NCBI RefSeq assembly: GCF_019636075.1
Contig: NZ_JAHBYG010000013.1
Coordinates: 1 to 64,000, forward strand
Length of the DNA: 64,000 bases
Direction of reading: 5' to 3'
Source: Ferrovibrio sp.
GTDB taxonomy: Bacteria > Pseudomonadota > Alphaproteobacteria > Ferrovibrionales > Ferrovibrionaceae
Shown: in pieces, positions 27,071-36,243 of the stretch
How positions within the stretch are numbered: position 1 is the first letter of the stretch
Layout of the letters: each line of letters starts with the position of its first letter
Translations under genes and position numbers: made by a program
Notes under the pieces: model-generated
Database searches by the model: none
The model's input: the letters and a program-made list of their open reading frames with translations, nothing else
Told to the model about the DNA's origin: nothing

Positions 27071-27796
27071 CTATTGCCGCAGGCTGCCGGGCTGCACCTT
27101 GTCGAATTCGACAAGGGTGCCAAGCATCTGCAGATAGGCGATCAATGCATCCAGTTCGGTCAGCCGCGCCGGGTTGCCGTCGAAATCGCCGGTCTTGGCC
27201 TTCGGGTAACGCTTCAGCAGGCCGTCGGTATCGGCATCCGGATCGGCCTGGGCAGCCAGATCGGCCTTGGCCTGGGCCACCATCTCGTCGCTGTAAGGCA
27301 CGCCCACAACACGCAGGGCCTTCAGATGATCGGCCACATCGGCCATCTGCAACGGCCGCTCCGCCATGAAGGCATAGCCCGGCATGATCGATTCCGGCAC
27401 CACCGAGCGCGGATCGATCAGATGCGCGGCATGCCATTCGTTGGAATACTTGCCGCCCACGCGCGCCAGATCGGGGCCGGTGCGCTTCGAGCCCCACTGA
27501 AACGGATGGTCATACATACTTTCGGCGGCCAGGCTGTAATGGCCATAACGCTCCACCTCATCGCGCAGGGGGCGGATCTGCTGGCTATGGCAGACATAAC
27601 AGCCCTCGCGGATGTAGATGTTGCGGCCGGCCAGTTCCAGCGGCGAATAGGGCCGCATGCCCTGCACCTTCTCGATGGTGGTTTCGATGGTGAACAGCGG
27701 CACGATTTCCACCAGGCCGCCAATGGCAACCGTGATCAGGGTGAGCACCCCCATCAGGATGGCGTTGCGTTCGATGATGCTATGCTTGATGAACAT
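27071..27796 (-). CDS. ccoO: cbb3 cytochrome c oxidase subunit II (monohaem cytochrome c)
   Basis: A 241-residue subunit with an N-terminal transmembrane anchor and a single CxxCH motif ([11 protein letters not shown] near residue 67). '[22 protein letters not shown]' and '[10 protein letters not shown]' supply the conserved Met ligand region. The length matches the FixO family. It accepts electrons from CcoP and passes them to haem b in CcoN. It is 12 bases downstream of ccoN. Confidence 0.96.
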   Translation of the reverse strand: MFIKHSIIERNAILMGVLTLITVAIGGLVEIVPLFTIETTIEKVQGMRPYSPLELAGRNIYIREGCYVCHSQQIRPLRDEVERYGHYSLAAESMYDHPFQWGSKRTGPDLARVGGKYSNEWHAAHLIDPRSVVPESIMPGYAFMAERPLQMADVADHLKALRVVGVPYSDEMVAQAKADLAAQADPDADTDGLLKRYPKAKTGDFDGNPARLTELDALIAYLQMLGTLVEFDKVQPGSLRQ

Positions 27797-27808
27797 GGAA
27801 CGCTCTCC

Positions 27809-29308
27809 TTACGCCGCGGCCGTGGAGGGTGCGCTGGCACCCCGCGTTCCGCCATAGGGCGCCTCGTCGCGCACATCGCCGCGCGCGGTCCGCCACAGAT
27901 TGTAGACCATGATGAGCGCACCGGTGAGGAAGCACAGGCCGCCCAGCGCACGGATGATGTAGAACGGATGCATGGCCTGCACGGTTTCCACGAAGCTGTA
28001 TTGCAGGAAACCGAGCTGATCGTAGGCGCGCCACATCAGGCCCTGCATGATGCCAGACACCCACATCGAGGTGATATAGAGCAGGATACCGATGGTAGCG
28101 GTCCAGAAATGCCACGATACCAGGCGGATCGAATACAGCCGCTCGCGCTTCCACAAGGCCGGCACCAGATAGTAGAGCATGCCGAAGGTGATGAAGGCGT
28201 TCCAGCCCAGCGCACCGGAATGCACATGGCCGATGGTCCAGTCGGTGTAATGGCTCAAGGCATTCACCTGGCGGATCGACATCACCGGGCCCTCGAAAGT
28301 AGCCATGCCGTAGAAAGCCACGGCGGTGACCGAGAAACGCAGCCCCGGATCGGTGCGCAGCTTGTCCCAGGCACCAGACAGGGTCATCAGGCCGTTGATC
28401 ATGCCGCCCCAGGAAGGCATCCACAGCATCACCGAAAACACCATGCCCAGCGTGGAAGCCCAATCGGGCAGCGAGGTGTAATGCAGATGGTGCGGACCGG
28501 CCCAGATATAGAGGAAGATCAGCGACCAGAAATGCACGATCGACAGGCGATAGCTGTAAACCGGGCGTTTGGCCTGCTTGGGAATGAAGTAATACATCAT
28601 GCCCAGGAAGCCGGCGGTGAGGAAGAAGCCCACCGCGTTATGGCCATACCACCATTGCGTCAGCGCATCCTGCACGCCGGAGAACAGCGAATAGCTCTTG
28701 GTGGAGAACGGCGAAACCGGTATCGCCAGATTGTTGACGATATGCAGCATCGCCACGGTGATGATGAAGGCGAGGTAGAACCAGTTGGCCACATAGATAT
28801 GCGGCTCCTCGCGCTTGATCAGGGTGCCCACGAAGATCACCAGGTAAACCACCCAGACCAGCGTGAGCCAGAGATCCACATACCATTCCGGCTCGGCGTA
28901 TTCCTTGCTCTGGGTGATGCCCAGCATGTAGCCCAGTGCGGCGAGCACGATGAAGAACTGATAGCCGAAGAACACGAACCAGGCCGGGGCTGCACCGCCG
29001 AACAGGCTGGCCCGGCAGGTGCGCTGCACCACGTAGAACGAGGATCCCAGCAGCGCATTGCCGCCGAAGGCGAAAATCGCCGCCGAGGTATGCAACGGGC
29101 GCAGACGGCCGAAGCTGGTCCATTCCAGCCCCAGGTTCAGGGCCGGAAAGGCGAGTTGCAAGGCGATGTATACGCCCGCCGCGAAAGCCGCCACACCCCA
29201 GAAGATGGTGGCGATCACGAAGGCGCGAACCACATCCTCATGGTAGGCGTCCGCCGGGTTGGCGCCGATAGGGCTGGCGCCAGTGAGGCTGGCTGTGGTG
29301 GAGCTCAT
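27809..29308 (-). CDS. ccoN: cbb3 cytochrome c oxidase catalytic subunit I
   Basis: A 499-residue haem-copper oxidase subunit of the C family, with about 12 transmembrane helices. Ligand histidines are visible in '[14 protein letters not shown]', '[11 protein letters not shown]', '[13 protein letters not shown]' and '[14 protein letters not shown]'. It reduces oxygen to water with high affinity and pumps protons. GAGG precedes the ATG, and a perfect FNR box lies 58-71 bases upstream, indicating induction at low oxygen. It is the first gene of ccoNOQP-ccoGHIS. Confidence 0.97.
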   Translation of the reverse strand: MSSTTASLTGASPIGANPADAYHEDVVRAFVIATIFWGVAAFAAGVYIALQLAFPALNLGLEWTSFGRLRPLHTSAAIFAFGGNALLGSSFYVVQRTCRASLFGGAAPAWFVFFGYQFFIVLAALGYMLGITQSKEYAEPEWYVDLWLTLVWVVYLVIFVGTLIKREEPHIYVANWFYLAFIITVAMLHIVNNLAIPVSPFSTKSYSLFSGVQDALTQWWYGHNAVGFFLTAGFLGMMYYFIPKQAKRPVYSYRLSIVHFWSLIFLYIWAGPHHLHYTSLPDWASTLGMVFSVMLWMPSWGGMINGLMTLSGAWDKLRTDPGLRFSVTAVAFYGMATFEGPVMSIRQVNALSHYTDWTIGHVHSGALGWNAFITFGMLYYLVPALWKRERLYSIRLVSWHFWTATIGILLYITSMWVSGIMQGLMWRAYDQLGFLQYSFVETVQAMHPFYIIRALGGLCFLTGALIMVYNLWRTARGDVRDEAPYGGTRGASAPSTAAA

Positions 29309-29365
29309 GGATTCCTCATTGCTGAATAGGCGAGGCTACTTTGGGGTTTGCTTCTGCGGCGGGCA

Positions 29366-29379
29366 TTGATACAAATCAA
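29366..29379. promoter_or_regulatory. FNR/FixK box upstream of ccoN
   Basis: TTGAT-ACAA-ATCAA is a perfect match to the FNR/Anr/FixK consensus TTGAT-N4-ATCAA, centred about 64 bases before the ccoN start. An FnrN-type regulator gene lies 2.5 kb away. The distance fits a class II activator site at about -41 with a 5' leader of some 20 bases. Confidence 0.85.
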
Positions 29380-29560
29380 TCTGCCAGAAGTGATATTGGC
29401 CTAAATGACGCAGGGGCGCGACGGCGTGTCGCACTCTTAACCGGCGGGAACCGGTCGACGTAGTAGAATTGCCGGCAGCAGATACGGCAAGTGCGAAAAT
29501 TGCTCGATTAAACATCGAAGTTTTTTTGATGAGAATCGGTCGCAGTTTGGGAGGATGGGA

Positions 29561-30340
29561 ATGAGCCTGAACAATACCGATGCGAGTCCCATGGCCGTCA
29601 TGCCCACCGGCCTGGTGCGCCGCGTGCCCGACGACCGCCCCTGGTATTGGCTGATCCTTGGCTGGCGCGACATCACGCGCGCTCCCCAGGTCAGCCTGGC
29701 CTATGGCGCAGGTCTGGTCGGATTTAGTTTCCTCCTGGTCTTCGGCCTGTCGCGCTACGACATGCTGTATCTCTTCCTTCCCATGGCGGGAGGCTTTTTC
29801 CTGATCGCTCCGCTGGCTGCCGTCGGGCTGTATGAAACCAGCCGCCGCCTGTCTGCCGGGCTGCCGGTGGATCTTTATTCCATCCTCACCGAATGGCGCC
29901 GGCCGATGCAGGTGGCCTTGTTCGGCCTGGTGCTGCTGTTGCTGCATTTCGCCTGGGTGCGCGTGGCGCTGCTGTGGTTCGCACTGTATTTCAATGGCAC
30001 CACGCCGCCGCTGGATGCCCTGCCCTTCCATCTGCTGGAACCGGCCAATCTGCCCTTCCTGGTGATTGGCGGCCTGCTCGGCGGCATCTTCGCCCTGCTC
30101 GCTTTCGCCATTTCGGCGGTTTCGCTGCCCATGCTGGTAGACCGCGATGTAGACCCGGTCACCGCCATCGTCACCAGCGTGAATGCCGTGCGGCGCAATC
30201 CCAAGGCGATGCTGCTCTGGGCCGGGCTGATCGTATTGTTCACCGCGATGGGAATCGCCACCTTCTTTGTCGGACTGGGGCTGCTGTTTCCGCTGGTGGC
30301 ACATGCCACCTGGCATGCCTACAAGGATCTGGTGGTGTGA
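29561..30340 (+). CDS. DUF2189 membrane protein
   Basis: A 259-residue integral membrane protein with about six hydrophobic segments, starting 'VRRVPDDRPWYWLILGWRDITRAPQVSLAYG', the hallmark of DUF2189. The function is unknown. The family often neighbours respiratory genes. GGAGG sits at correct spacing for ATG 29561 rather than the ATG at 29555, which touches the ribosome site. It is divergent from ccoN; a degenerate FNR-like site (29526-29539, TTGAT-N4-ATCGG) lies 22 bases upstream. Its stop abuts that of the convergent transporter gene. Confidence 0.85.
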   Translation: MSLNNTDASPMAVMPTGLVRRVPDDRPWYWLILGWRDITRAPQVSLAYGAGLVGFSFLLVFGLSRYDMLYLFLPMAGGFFLIAPLAAVGLYETSRRLSAGLPVDLYSILTEWRRPMQVALFGLVLLLLHFAWVRVALLWFALYFNGTTPPLDALPFHLLEPANLPFLVIGGLLGGIFALLAFAISAVSLPMLVDRDVDPVTAIVTSVNAVRRNPKAMLLWAGLIVLFTAMGIATFFVGLGLLFPLVAHATWHAYKDLVV

Positions 30341-31144
30341 TCAGAGCTTGCCGAGCCAGCGCAGCGCCATGGCGCCGGCAGCCAGCGCATTGATCACCAG
30401 CACAACCGGCAGCCACCAGCGCATGGCCGCGCCGAAACGCCGGCCGGCATAGCTGCCAAGCGCTGCCACGATCAGCAAAGCCGGCAATGTGCCCAGCGTG
30501 AAGGCCGCCATGGCCAGCGCACCGCTGAGCGCCGAACCGCTGGCGCCAGCGGCCAGCAAAGCCGTGTAGAGCAGCCCGCACGGCAAAAAGCCCAGCCCCA
30601 GACCAAGCACGAATCCCCCCAGTCCGGTTGGGTTGTTGAATAACGGCGCCAACGGCCGCGTTATGCGTTCGGCAAAGCCTGCCCCGATATCGAAATGCCA
30701 GTTCAGCACGAAGCCCAGCCCCAGGCGCGGCGCCAGTTGCACAAAGGCCTGCAGCAGAAACAGCGCGGCCATCAGCAGCAATGCATAGCCCGGCAAGGCA
30801 CCATGGCCCAGCAGCAGACCGGTGCCGCCGAGCAACCCGCCGGCCGCAGCCCCCAGCACGGTATAGATGCTGCCGCGCCCCAGATGATAAGGCAGCAACG
30901 CAATGCCGGTCAGCCGCGTCAGCAGCAGGCCGGATGCGCTGCCATCCAGCGGCTGCGCAGCCAGGCGGCGCCCGGTTTGCGACAGCACGAACGGTCCGCA
31001 CATGCCGGCGCAATGGCTGAATCCGCCCACCAGGCCGAGCAGAAACAGACTGGCCGGCAGGCCGAGCTGCGGCAAAGCCAGGCCGATCTCGCCCGCCATC
31101 AGCGAGCGGCAGGCATTCAGAAACGAACTCCAATCGGCAAACAT
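30341..31144 (-). CDS. TauE/SafE (UreH-like) membrane transporter
   Basis: A 267-residue protein with about six transmembrane helices. Metal-binding-looking motifs are HCAGMCG (about residues 44-50) and LPCGLLYTAL (about 185-194), typical of the UreH-like TauE/SafE branch found beside cbb3 and copper genes. A role in metal or sulfur-compound transport for oxidase biogenesis is inferred. ATG 31142-31144 has GGAG seven bases upstream; a GTG at 31162 is less likely. It shares a promoter region and FNR box with the divergent hemerythrin gene. Confidence 0.82.
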   Translation of the reverse strand: MFADWSSFLNACRSLMAGEIGLALPQLGLPASLFLLGLVGGFSHCAGMCGPFVLSQTGRRLAAQPLDGSASGLLLTRLTGIALLPYHLGRGSIYTVLGAAAGGLLGGTGLLLGHGALPGYALLLMAALFLLQAFVQLAPRLGLGFVLNWHFDIGAGFAERITRPLAPLFNNPTGLGGFVLGLGLGFLPCGLLYTALLAAGASGSALSGALAMAAFTLGTLPALLIVAALGSYAGRRFGAAMRWWLPVVLVINALAAGAMALRWLGKL

Positions 31145-31203
31145 GCGAAACTCCGGGGACACGGCCAGCGCATATCACTATCGCAAACCGGCAAAACGCA
31201 AGC

Positions 31204-31217
31204 TTGATCTACGTCAA
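31204..31217. promoter_or_regulatory. FNR/FixK box between the transporter and hemerythrin genes
   Basis: TTGAT-CTAC-GTCAA matches the FNR/FixK consensus with one substitution in the right half, a variant common in alphaproteobacterial sites. It lies about 34 bases before the hemerythrin start and 60 bases before the TauE/SafE start. It could control either or both. Confidence 0.75.
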
Positions 31218-31250
31218 TGCGCTTTTCCGCCGCAGCCCTAGCCTGCCATC

Positions 31251-31838
31251 ATGTCCAGCAACAGCGACCTTCCCTATCCCCAGCCGGCAACGCTTTCGCC
31301 GGGATTGCGGCGGATTCATTCCGCACTCACGCAATCGTCGGATGCCGAGGCGTCGCCGTTTGAAACGATGCTCAACCAGCGCATGGCGCTGCTCAGCATC
31401 TGCGCCATGATCGACCGGCTGCCGCTTTCCGGCCCCGACACGCTCAGCCAACTGGGGCCGGCGCTGGCTGCCTATCTGCGCCAGGATTTTCCCGCCATCG
31501 TGGCGGAAGAAGAAGAAGGCCTGCTGCCGCTGCTGCGCCAGCGCCTGCTGCTGGGCGACGACCTTGAACCCGCGATCCGCCAGCTCAGCGACGAACATCG
31601 CCGCGACACCCAGCGCGCGCTCAGCCTCGCCGCCGAATGCGATGCCCTGGCCGAGGGGCTGGACCCAGAGGATGTGGCCGGCATCCTGGTAAGCTTGGCC
31701 GCTTTCGCCGAACAGCAGCGCCGCCATCTTGCCTGGGAGGAAGCCATCATCCTGCCAGTGGCCAGGGCACGACTGACCGAACAGGATTTACGCAGCTGGA
31801 ATCGCGCTATGCGCGCGCGAAAACGATTGTTGAGTTGA
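31251..31838 (+). CDS. Hemerythrin domain protein
   Basis: A 195-residue soluble four-helix bundle. Iron-ligand candidates are His22 in 'RRIHSAL', the acidic 'AEEEEGLLPLL' segment, 'SDEHRRD' and 'RRHLAWEEAIILP'. The usual HxxxE on helix 2 reads DFPAIVAEEEE, so the di-iron site may be atypical. Such proteins sense or store oxygen or nitric oxide. The FNR box just upstream and the FnrN gene downstream point to a role under low oxygen. The gene continues co-directionally to the regulator after 49 bases. Confidence 0.8.
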   Translation: MSSNSDLPYPQPATLSPGLRRIHSALTQSSDAEASPFETMLNQRMALLSICAMIDRLPLSGPDTLSQLGPALAAYLRQDFPAIVAEEEEGLLPLLRQRLLLGDDLEPAIRQLSDEHRRDTQRALSLAAECDALAEGLDPEDVAGILVSLAAFAEQQRRHLAWEEAIILPVARARLTEQDLRSWNRAMRARKRLLS

Positions 31839-31887
31839 GCGATTCGCGGTAAGGTGGAGCCGTCTCTATATTTTTGATCGGACCCGT

Positions 31888-32775
31888 ATGCCAAGTCTCG
31901 CATCGGCCGGCACCAACGCTCCCGCCACGGAAGCCACCGGCACAGCATCGGCAACCAGATCGAAATCCGGCGCCCAATCCCACGGCGCCCGGTCCCCTCG
32001 GGCCGGCGCAGCGGCGCATGCCGGTATCGCCGCCCATGCTCAAACCGATGCCGATGCTTCGCTTGCCGGCCACCATGCCAGCACCTGCCAGGCCTTCGCC
32101 TGCCAGGCCTGCACGGTTCGCGGCCTGACGATCTGCGGCGCATTGGAGCCAGACGATCAGACTCTGCTGGCCGGCCTGGTGCAACATCTCAGCCTTCAGC
32201 CGCATCAATCCATCTTCCAGGAAGGCGATGCGGCGGATTATGTCTACACCATCACTGCCGGCTGCGTGGCGATGTCTAAATCGCTGGCCGATGGCCGCCG
32301 GCAGATCACCGGTTTCATGGGCCCCGGGGATTTCCTCGGCCTGGCGGTGGAGGACGAGAATCACTACAGCGCCGAGGCGCTCAGCCCCACGCATCTCTGC
32401 CGTTATCCGCGCCAGCGCTTCCGCGCCGTGATGCAATCGGTGCCCGCACTGGAACAGCGGCTTTATGCCCTGGCCGCCGACGAACTTGCGCTGGCGCAGG
32501 AACAGATTTTGCTGCTCGGCCGCAAGACTGCGCTGGAACGCCTGGCCACGTTTTTGCTGATGATGCGCCGCCGCGCCCAGCAGCGCGGCCTGCCCACAAA
32601 TCCGCTGCGGCTTTCCATGGCGCGTGCCGATGTGGCGGATTATCTGGGCCTGACGGTTGAAACCGTAAGCCGCGGTTTCAGCAAGCTGCGCGCCATGGGC
32701 GCCATCACGCTGGACAGCGCCGAACTGGTGCGACTGGCCAAGCCCGCCCTGCTGCAGGAATTGAGCGGCACCTGA
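31888..32775 (+). CDS. fnrN: FnrN/FixK-type Crp-Fnr regulator with four candidate Fe-S cysteines
   Basis: A 295-residue regulator. Cys67, Cys72, Cys75 and Cys83 lie before the cyclic-nucleotide-like domain; CxxC-x7-C matches FnrN spacing. Cys171 (THLCRYPR) aligns with Cys122 of E. coli FNR. The HTH 'RADVADYLGLTVETVSRGFSKL' near residue 247 is of FNR type and contains the E-xx-SR contacts for TTGAT. It should bind DNA when oxygen is low and activate ccoN. The first 60 residues are an unusual Ala/His/Thr-rich tail, and the ribosome site is weak. No in-frame downstream ATG precedes the cysteines, so a shorter start would need GTG or TTG. Confidence 0.9.
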   Translation: MPSLASAGTNAPATEATGTASATRSKSGAQSHGARSPRAGAAAHAGIAAHAQTDADASLAGHHASTCQAFACQACTVRGLTICGALEPDDQTLLAGLVQHLSLQPHQSIFQEGDAADYVYTITAGCVAMSKSLADGRRQITGFMGPGDFLGLAVEDENHYSAEALSPTHLCRYPRQRFRAVMQSVPALEQRLYALAADELALAQEQILLLGRKTALERLATFLLMMRRRAQQRGLPTNPLRLSMARADVADYLGLTVETVSRGFSKLRAMGAITLDSAELVRLAKPALLQELSGT

Positions 32776-32782
32776 GCGCCAT

Positions 32783-33745
32783 TCAGCGGCGCAGTTGCTG
32801 CCATTGCATCATCACGATGCCGCCCAGGATCACCGCCCCGCCGAACAATTGCTGCAACGACAGGCTGGCACCGAACATCATCGTGGCGATGGCCACCGAA
32901 AATACCGGCGCCAGGTTGCCATAGATCGAAGCGACAGGCACGCCCACGCGGCTGACGCCGTAATTCCACAGCGCCATCGCTATGCCGGCCGCGCCCACAC
33001 CCATCCACAGGATCATCAGCACCGTGCCGCCATCGGGCCAGCTTTGCGGCAGCCGGCCGGGCGATACCGGCTCCATGACGGCAAGCACCGCCAGCATCAC
33101 CAGACAGCCGGTGAACGTGGTGAGCAGGCTGATGCGCAACTGGCTCATGCGGCGCGGCACCAGCCATTGCTGCGCTTTCAGGGAATACCAGACCCAGACC
33201 AGATTGGCGGTGATCAGCATCATCTCGCCCAGATACGGAACCGGCGGCCCGCCAGCAGCCGCGCGGCGCGGCCCCGCCGCATCCAGCGCCACCATCGCAC
33301 CGCCGATGATGGCGGCTACCAATGCCGGCCAGAATCCCCGCACCAGCGGCGTGCGATACATCGCCTTGGCCAGAATGGTGGCCAGCAACGGATTGCTGCT
33401 CATCACGATGGCCGCCCGCACCGGTTCCGACAACAGCACGCCATAGGCAAACAGCAGCGAAAAAATCGCCATCGAGAGGCCCAGCCACAGCAATTGCGGC
33501 CATGGCAGATCGCGGCTGAACGGCCAGCGTCGCTCGAATGCCAGGCACATCGCCAGCAGCACCGGCAGCGGCGCGATGTAGCGCAGGGTGGCCAGGAAAA
33601 CCGGATTGTAAACTTGATGCACCAGGGAATGGGAGATCGGAATCATACCGCCCCAAAGCAGCGCGGTGACACACAGCCCCAGCGGTGCCAGCAGCGCCGC
33701 ATTGCCGCCCGTCTCCCACCCTGCCTTGGGCACAGTTCCGGACAC
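32783..33745 (-). CDS. EamA family (DMT) transporter
   Basis: A 320-residue inner-membrane protein with ten hydrophobic segments arranged as two EamA repeats (about residues 20-150 and 170-315). The end of each repeat has the typical 'APVFSVAIATMMFG' and 'GAVILGGIVMM' segments. The family exports amino acids, metabolites or drugs; the substrate cannot be read from sequence. It is convergent with fnrN and followed by four bases before the isomerase gene on the same strand. Confidence 0.85.
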   Translation of the reverse strand: MSGTVPKAGWETGGNAALLAPLGLCVTALLWGGMIPISHSLVHQVYNPVFLATLRYIAPLPVLLAMCLAFERRWPFSRDLPWPQLLWLGLSMAIFSLLFAYGVLLSEPVRAAIVMSSNPLLATILAKAMYRTPLVRGFWPALVAAIIGGAMVALDAAGPRRAAAGGPPVPYLGEMMLITANLVWVWYSLKAQQWLVPRRMSQLRISLLTTFTGCLVMLAVLAVMEPVSPGRLPQSWPDGGTVLMILWMGVGAAGIAMALWNYGVSRVGVPVASIYGNLAPVFSVAIATMMFGASLSLQQLFGGAVILGGIVMMQWQQLRR

Positions 33746-33749
33746 CGGG

Positions 33750-34367
33750 TTACCAACCGCCGCGCTTGAGCCAGCGCTCGATCATCTCGAACCTGTCGGC
33801 GCCCCAGAAGGGTTCGCCGTCCACGAACACGAATGGTGCACCGAACACGCCGCGCTGATGCACGGCCTCGTCGGTCTGCGCCCGCAAGGCATCCTTGATC
33901 GCCGGATCCTCGATTCCGGCGGCCAGCGCCGCACGATCTATGCCCAGGCCTTCCGCCACATCCAGCACCGCGTCGGGCGACGAGATATCGGTGTCGTTCA
34001 CAAACAAAGCGGTATAGGCCGCCTTGGCAAACGGCACCGCCCTATTCGCGGCACCGGCCTGATCATGCTGTTTCAGCCACAGCACCGCGCGCGCCGCCGC
34101 CTGGGTGGGGATCGGAAACCGCGTGGGCATCTTGAAGGGAATGCCGTATTCGCGGGCCGAACGCGCAAAATCACGGGTGGAATACTGGCCCTTCAACGGA
34201 TAGCCGGTGAGCGGCTGGCTGCCGGTGGCTTTCAGCGCCACGCCCAGCAGCATCGGACGCCAATCCACACTGCGGCCATGGCGGGCCGCCAGTTCGTCGA
34301 TCCGCATCGCGCCGATATAGGCATAGGGGGAAGAGAAATCGAAATAGAATTCCAACGGTGCCGTCAT
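33750..34367 (-). CDS. 2-Hydroxychromene-2-carboxylate isomerase family (DsbA/kappa-GST fold)
   Basis: A 205-residue protein with a thioredoxin fold and helical insertion. The N-terminal 'FYFDFSSPYAYIGAMRI' carries the Ser typical of HCCA isomerases, and the C-terminus 'RGVFGAPFVFVDGEPFWGADRFEMIERWL' is diagnostic. Family members isomerise a naphthalene-catabolic intermediate with glutathione, but relatives have other substrates and no aromatic-degradation genes are nearby. The ATG at 34365-34367 follows AGGAGG. A longer frame to 34487 overlaps the antiporter gene and is rejected. Confidence 0.87.
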   Translation of the reverse strand: MTAPLEFYFDFSSPYAYIGAMRIDELAARHGRSVDWRPMLLGVALKATGSQPLTGYPLKGQYSTRDFARSAREYGIPFKMPTRFPIPTQAAARAVLWLKQHDQAGAANRAVPFAKAAYTALFVNDTDISSPDAVLDVAEGLGIDRAALAAGIEDPAIKDALRAQTDEAVHQRGVFGAPFVFVDGEPFWGADRFEMIERWLKRGGW

Positions 34368-34395
34368 GATTTCCTCCTGGTTTATGTTTTTCTGA

Positions 34396-36171
34396 TCACG
34401 CCTTGAAGCCGAAGGCGCGGCGCATCCGGCGCAGCAGCGGATGCTCTTCCGGCTCCAGCTCCAGGCCCACCATCGCGATGCGATCATGCTTGATCTCGCG
34501 CACCACCAGCTCCACCGGCCCCACCCGCACGCGGTCGCCTACCACGGCGCCGCGGCGCAATCGCTTGCGGATATAGGCTCCGGCCGGATCGGCACGGAAT
34601 TTCTCCTCCACCGGAAAGCCATACATCTCGCCCAACACACCCACCGGGGTATCGCCCTGCACGGCGAATTCGCCGAACACCTCCTCGCCGGTGCTGCGGC
34701 CCTTGCGCTGCTTTTCCTGGTTGGTGAACAGCCGGTCCAGCGAATAGAGCTGCTCGGGCGGCGCCAGCACCAGCAGGTAATCGGAAGGCTGCAGGCTTTC
34801 CAGCTTGGCGCGATCCATCACCGTGCCCTCGCGGATCACCGCGATGATGCGGCAGCGTCGCGGCATGGGCAATTCGGCATAAACATAGCCCAGGGCAGGT
34901 GCGCCGGGCTGCACCTGATAGCTGGCGATATCGCGGTCTGCGGTGTTGCCCAGATCGATCTCGGCACGGCTGGCGGAATCTTTCTGCGGCGGCAATTCCA
35001 GGCCGAATAGCCGCGCCGCCAGGCCGATGGTCCAGCCTTGCAGGGTGAGCGACAACAACACGCAGAAGAATGCCACCGATACATAGATACTGGCATGCTG
35101 CAAACCGGCCAGAACCGGAATCGTGGCCAGAAAAATCGGCACTGCCCCGCGCAAACCCACCCACGAGATGAAGCCGATTTCCGCCCAGCTATAGCGGAAC
35201 GGTAGCAAGCAGAGCGTGACCGCCACCGGCCGGGCCAGCACGATCAGCACGGCGGCAATCAACAGGCCGGGCAATATGTCTGGCTCCAACTGGCTCGGCG
35301 TCATCAGCAGGCCGAGCAGCAGAAACATCACGATCTGGCCCAGCCAGCTCAGCCCATCGTAGAAACGCAGGATCACCTGGGCGCCGCGATGGCGTCGGTT
35401 ACCCAGCATCAGGCCCGCCACATACACCGCCACATAACCCGAGGCATGGGCGAAATGCGCGCCCGAGAAGATCAGCAAGGTGGCTGCCATCGCCACGATG
35501 GGATAAAGCCCGCCGGCCACCTGCACGCGGTTGAACAACAACACCAGCAGCAGACCGCCGGCCACGCCGATGGCCACGCCGCCCAGCATCTGAACCAGGA
35601 AATTCAACAGCAGAAGCCAGCTATCCGGCGGCTGGCCCAGGCGCAGCAATTCCACGCAGACCAGGGTAAGGAAGATCGCCATCGGATCGTTGATGCCGGA
35701 TTCCACTTCCAGCGTGCCGGTGACGCGCTTTTGCAGCGCCATGCCCTTCACGTTGAGCAGGAAGAACACCGCCGCCGCGTCGGTAGAGCCCACGATCGCG
35801 CCGATCAGGAAGGATTGCAGCAGGCCGAAGCCGAGGATGTAATGCCCCACCGCGCCCACGATGCCTGCGGTGGCCAGCACGCCGACGGTGGACAGCACAA
35901 GCGAGGGTCCGGCCACCAGGCGCACGATGCTCATCTTGGTGCGCAGGCCGCCATCGAACAGGATGATCGCCAGCGCCGCCGAGCCGACGGTATAGGTGAG
36001 CTGATAGTCGCTGAATTCTATGCCGCCGGGGCCATCCACCCCGGCCAGCATGCCAAGGCCCAGAAAGACCAGCAGGAAAGGCACGCCGAAGCGGCTGGAA
36101 GCAGAACCGGCAAGAATGCTGATCAGAACCAACAGTGAAGCAACAAACAAAATCTCGTTGGCCTGACCCAA
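34396..36171 (-). CDS. K+/H+ (CPA1, NhaP2/CvrA-like) antiporter with RCK_C and CorC domains
   Basis: A 591-residue protein. About 12 transmembrane helices fill residues 5-390, with 'IVGSTDAAAVFF' and the ion-binding 'ESGINDPMAIF'. A cytoplasmic RCK_C segment (about 400-475) and a CorC/HlyC-like domain (about 500-575) follow, the layout of NhaP2-type antiporters that export potassium. It probably starts at TTG 36171 (MGQANEILF), since no internal ATG leaves a full transporter. GAGG lies nearby. A TrkH importer gene lies at the right end of the window. Confidence 0.88.
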   Translation of the reverse strand: MGQANEILFVASLLVLISILAGSASSRFGVPFLLVFLGLGMLAGVDGPGGIEFSDYQLTYTVGSAALAIILFDGGLRTKMSIVRLVAGPSLVLSTVGVLATAGIVGAVGHYILGFGLLQSFLIGAIVGSTDAAAVFFLLNVKGMALQKRVTGTLEVESGINDPMAIFLTLVCVELLRLGQPPDSWLLLLNFLVQMLGGVAIGVAGGLLLVLLFNRVQVAGGLYPIVAMAATLLIFSGAHFAHASGYVAVYVAGLMLGNRRHRGAQVILRFYDGLSWLGQIVMFLLLGLLMTPSQLEPDILPGLLIAAVLIVLARPVAVTLCLLPFRYSWAEIGFISWVGLRGAVPIFLATIPVLAGLQHASIYVSVAFFCVLLSLTLQGWTIGLAARLFGLELPPQKDSASRAEIDLGNTADRDIASYQVQPGAPALGYVYAELPMPRRCRIIAVIREGTVMDRAKLESLQPSDYLLVLAPPEQLYSLDRLFTNQEKQRKGRSTGEEVFGEFAVQGDTPVGVLGEMYGFPVEEKFRADPAGAYIRKRLRRGAVVGDRVRVGPVELVVREIKHDRIAMVGLELEPEEHPLLRRMRRAFGFKA

Positions 36172-36243
36172 AATACCCGCCTCGCTATGGCAACACCAAG
36201 ATGTGGTCCAGCATCCGGTGGCGGTTACTTATCCCGCAGCTTT

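Noticed and set aside
27074-29329. 751-codon plus-strand frame across ccoO and ccoN
   Set aside because: It is antisense to two certain oxidase genes, is rich in Gln/His/Arg as shadow frames are in GC-rich DNA, and has no domain.
29526-29539. Third FNR box before DUF2189 (TTGAT-N4-ATCGG)
   Set aside because: The right half-site has two mismatches and it lies only 22 bases from the start codon, too close for activation. Kept only as a remark.
34368-34487. N-terminal extension of the isomerase gene
   Set aside because: It would overlap the antiporter gene, and the ATG at 34367 has a strong AGGAGG.
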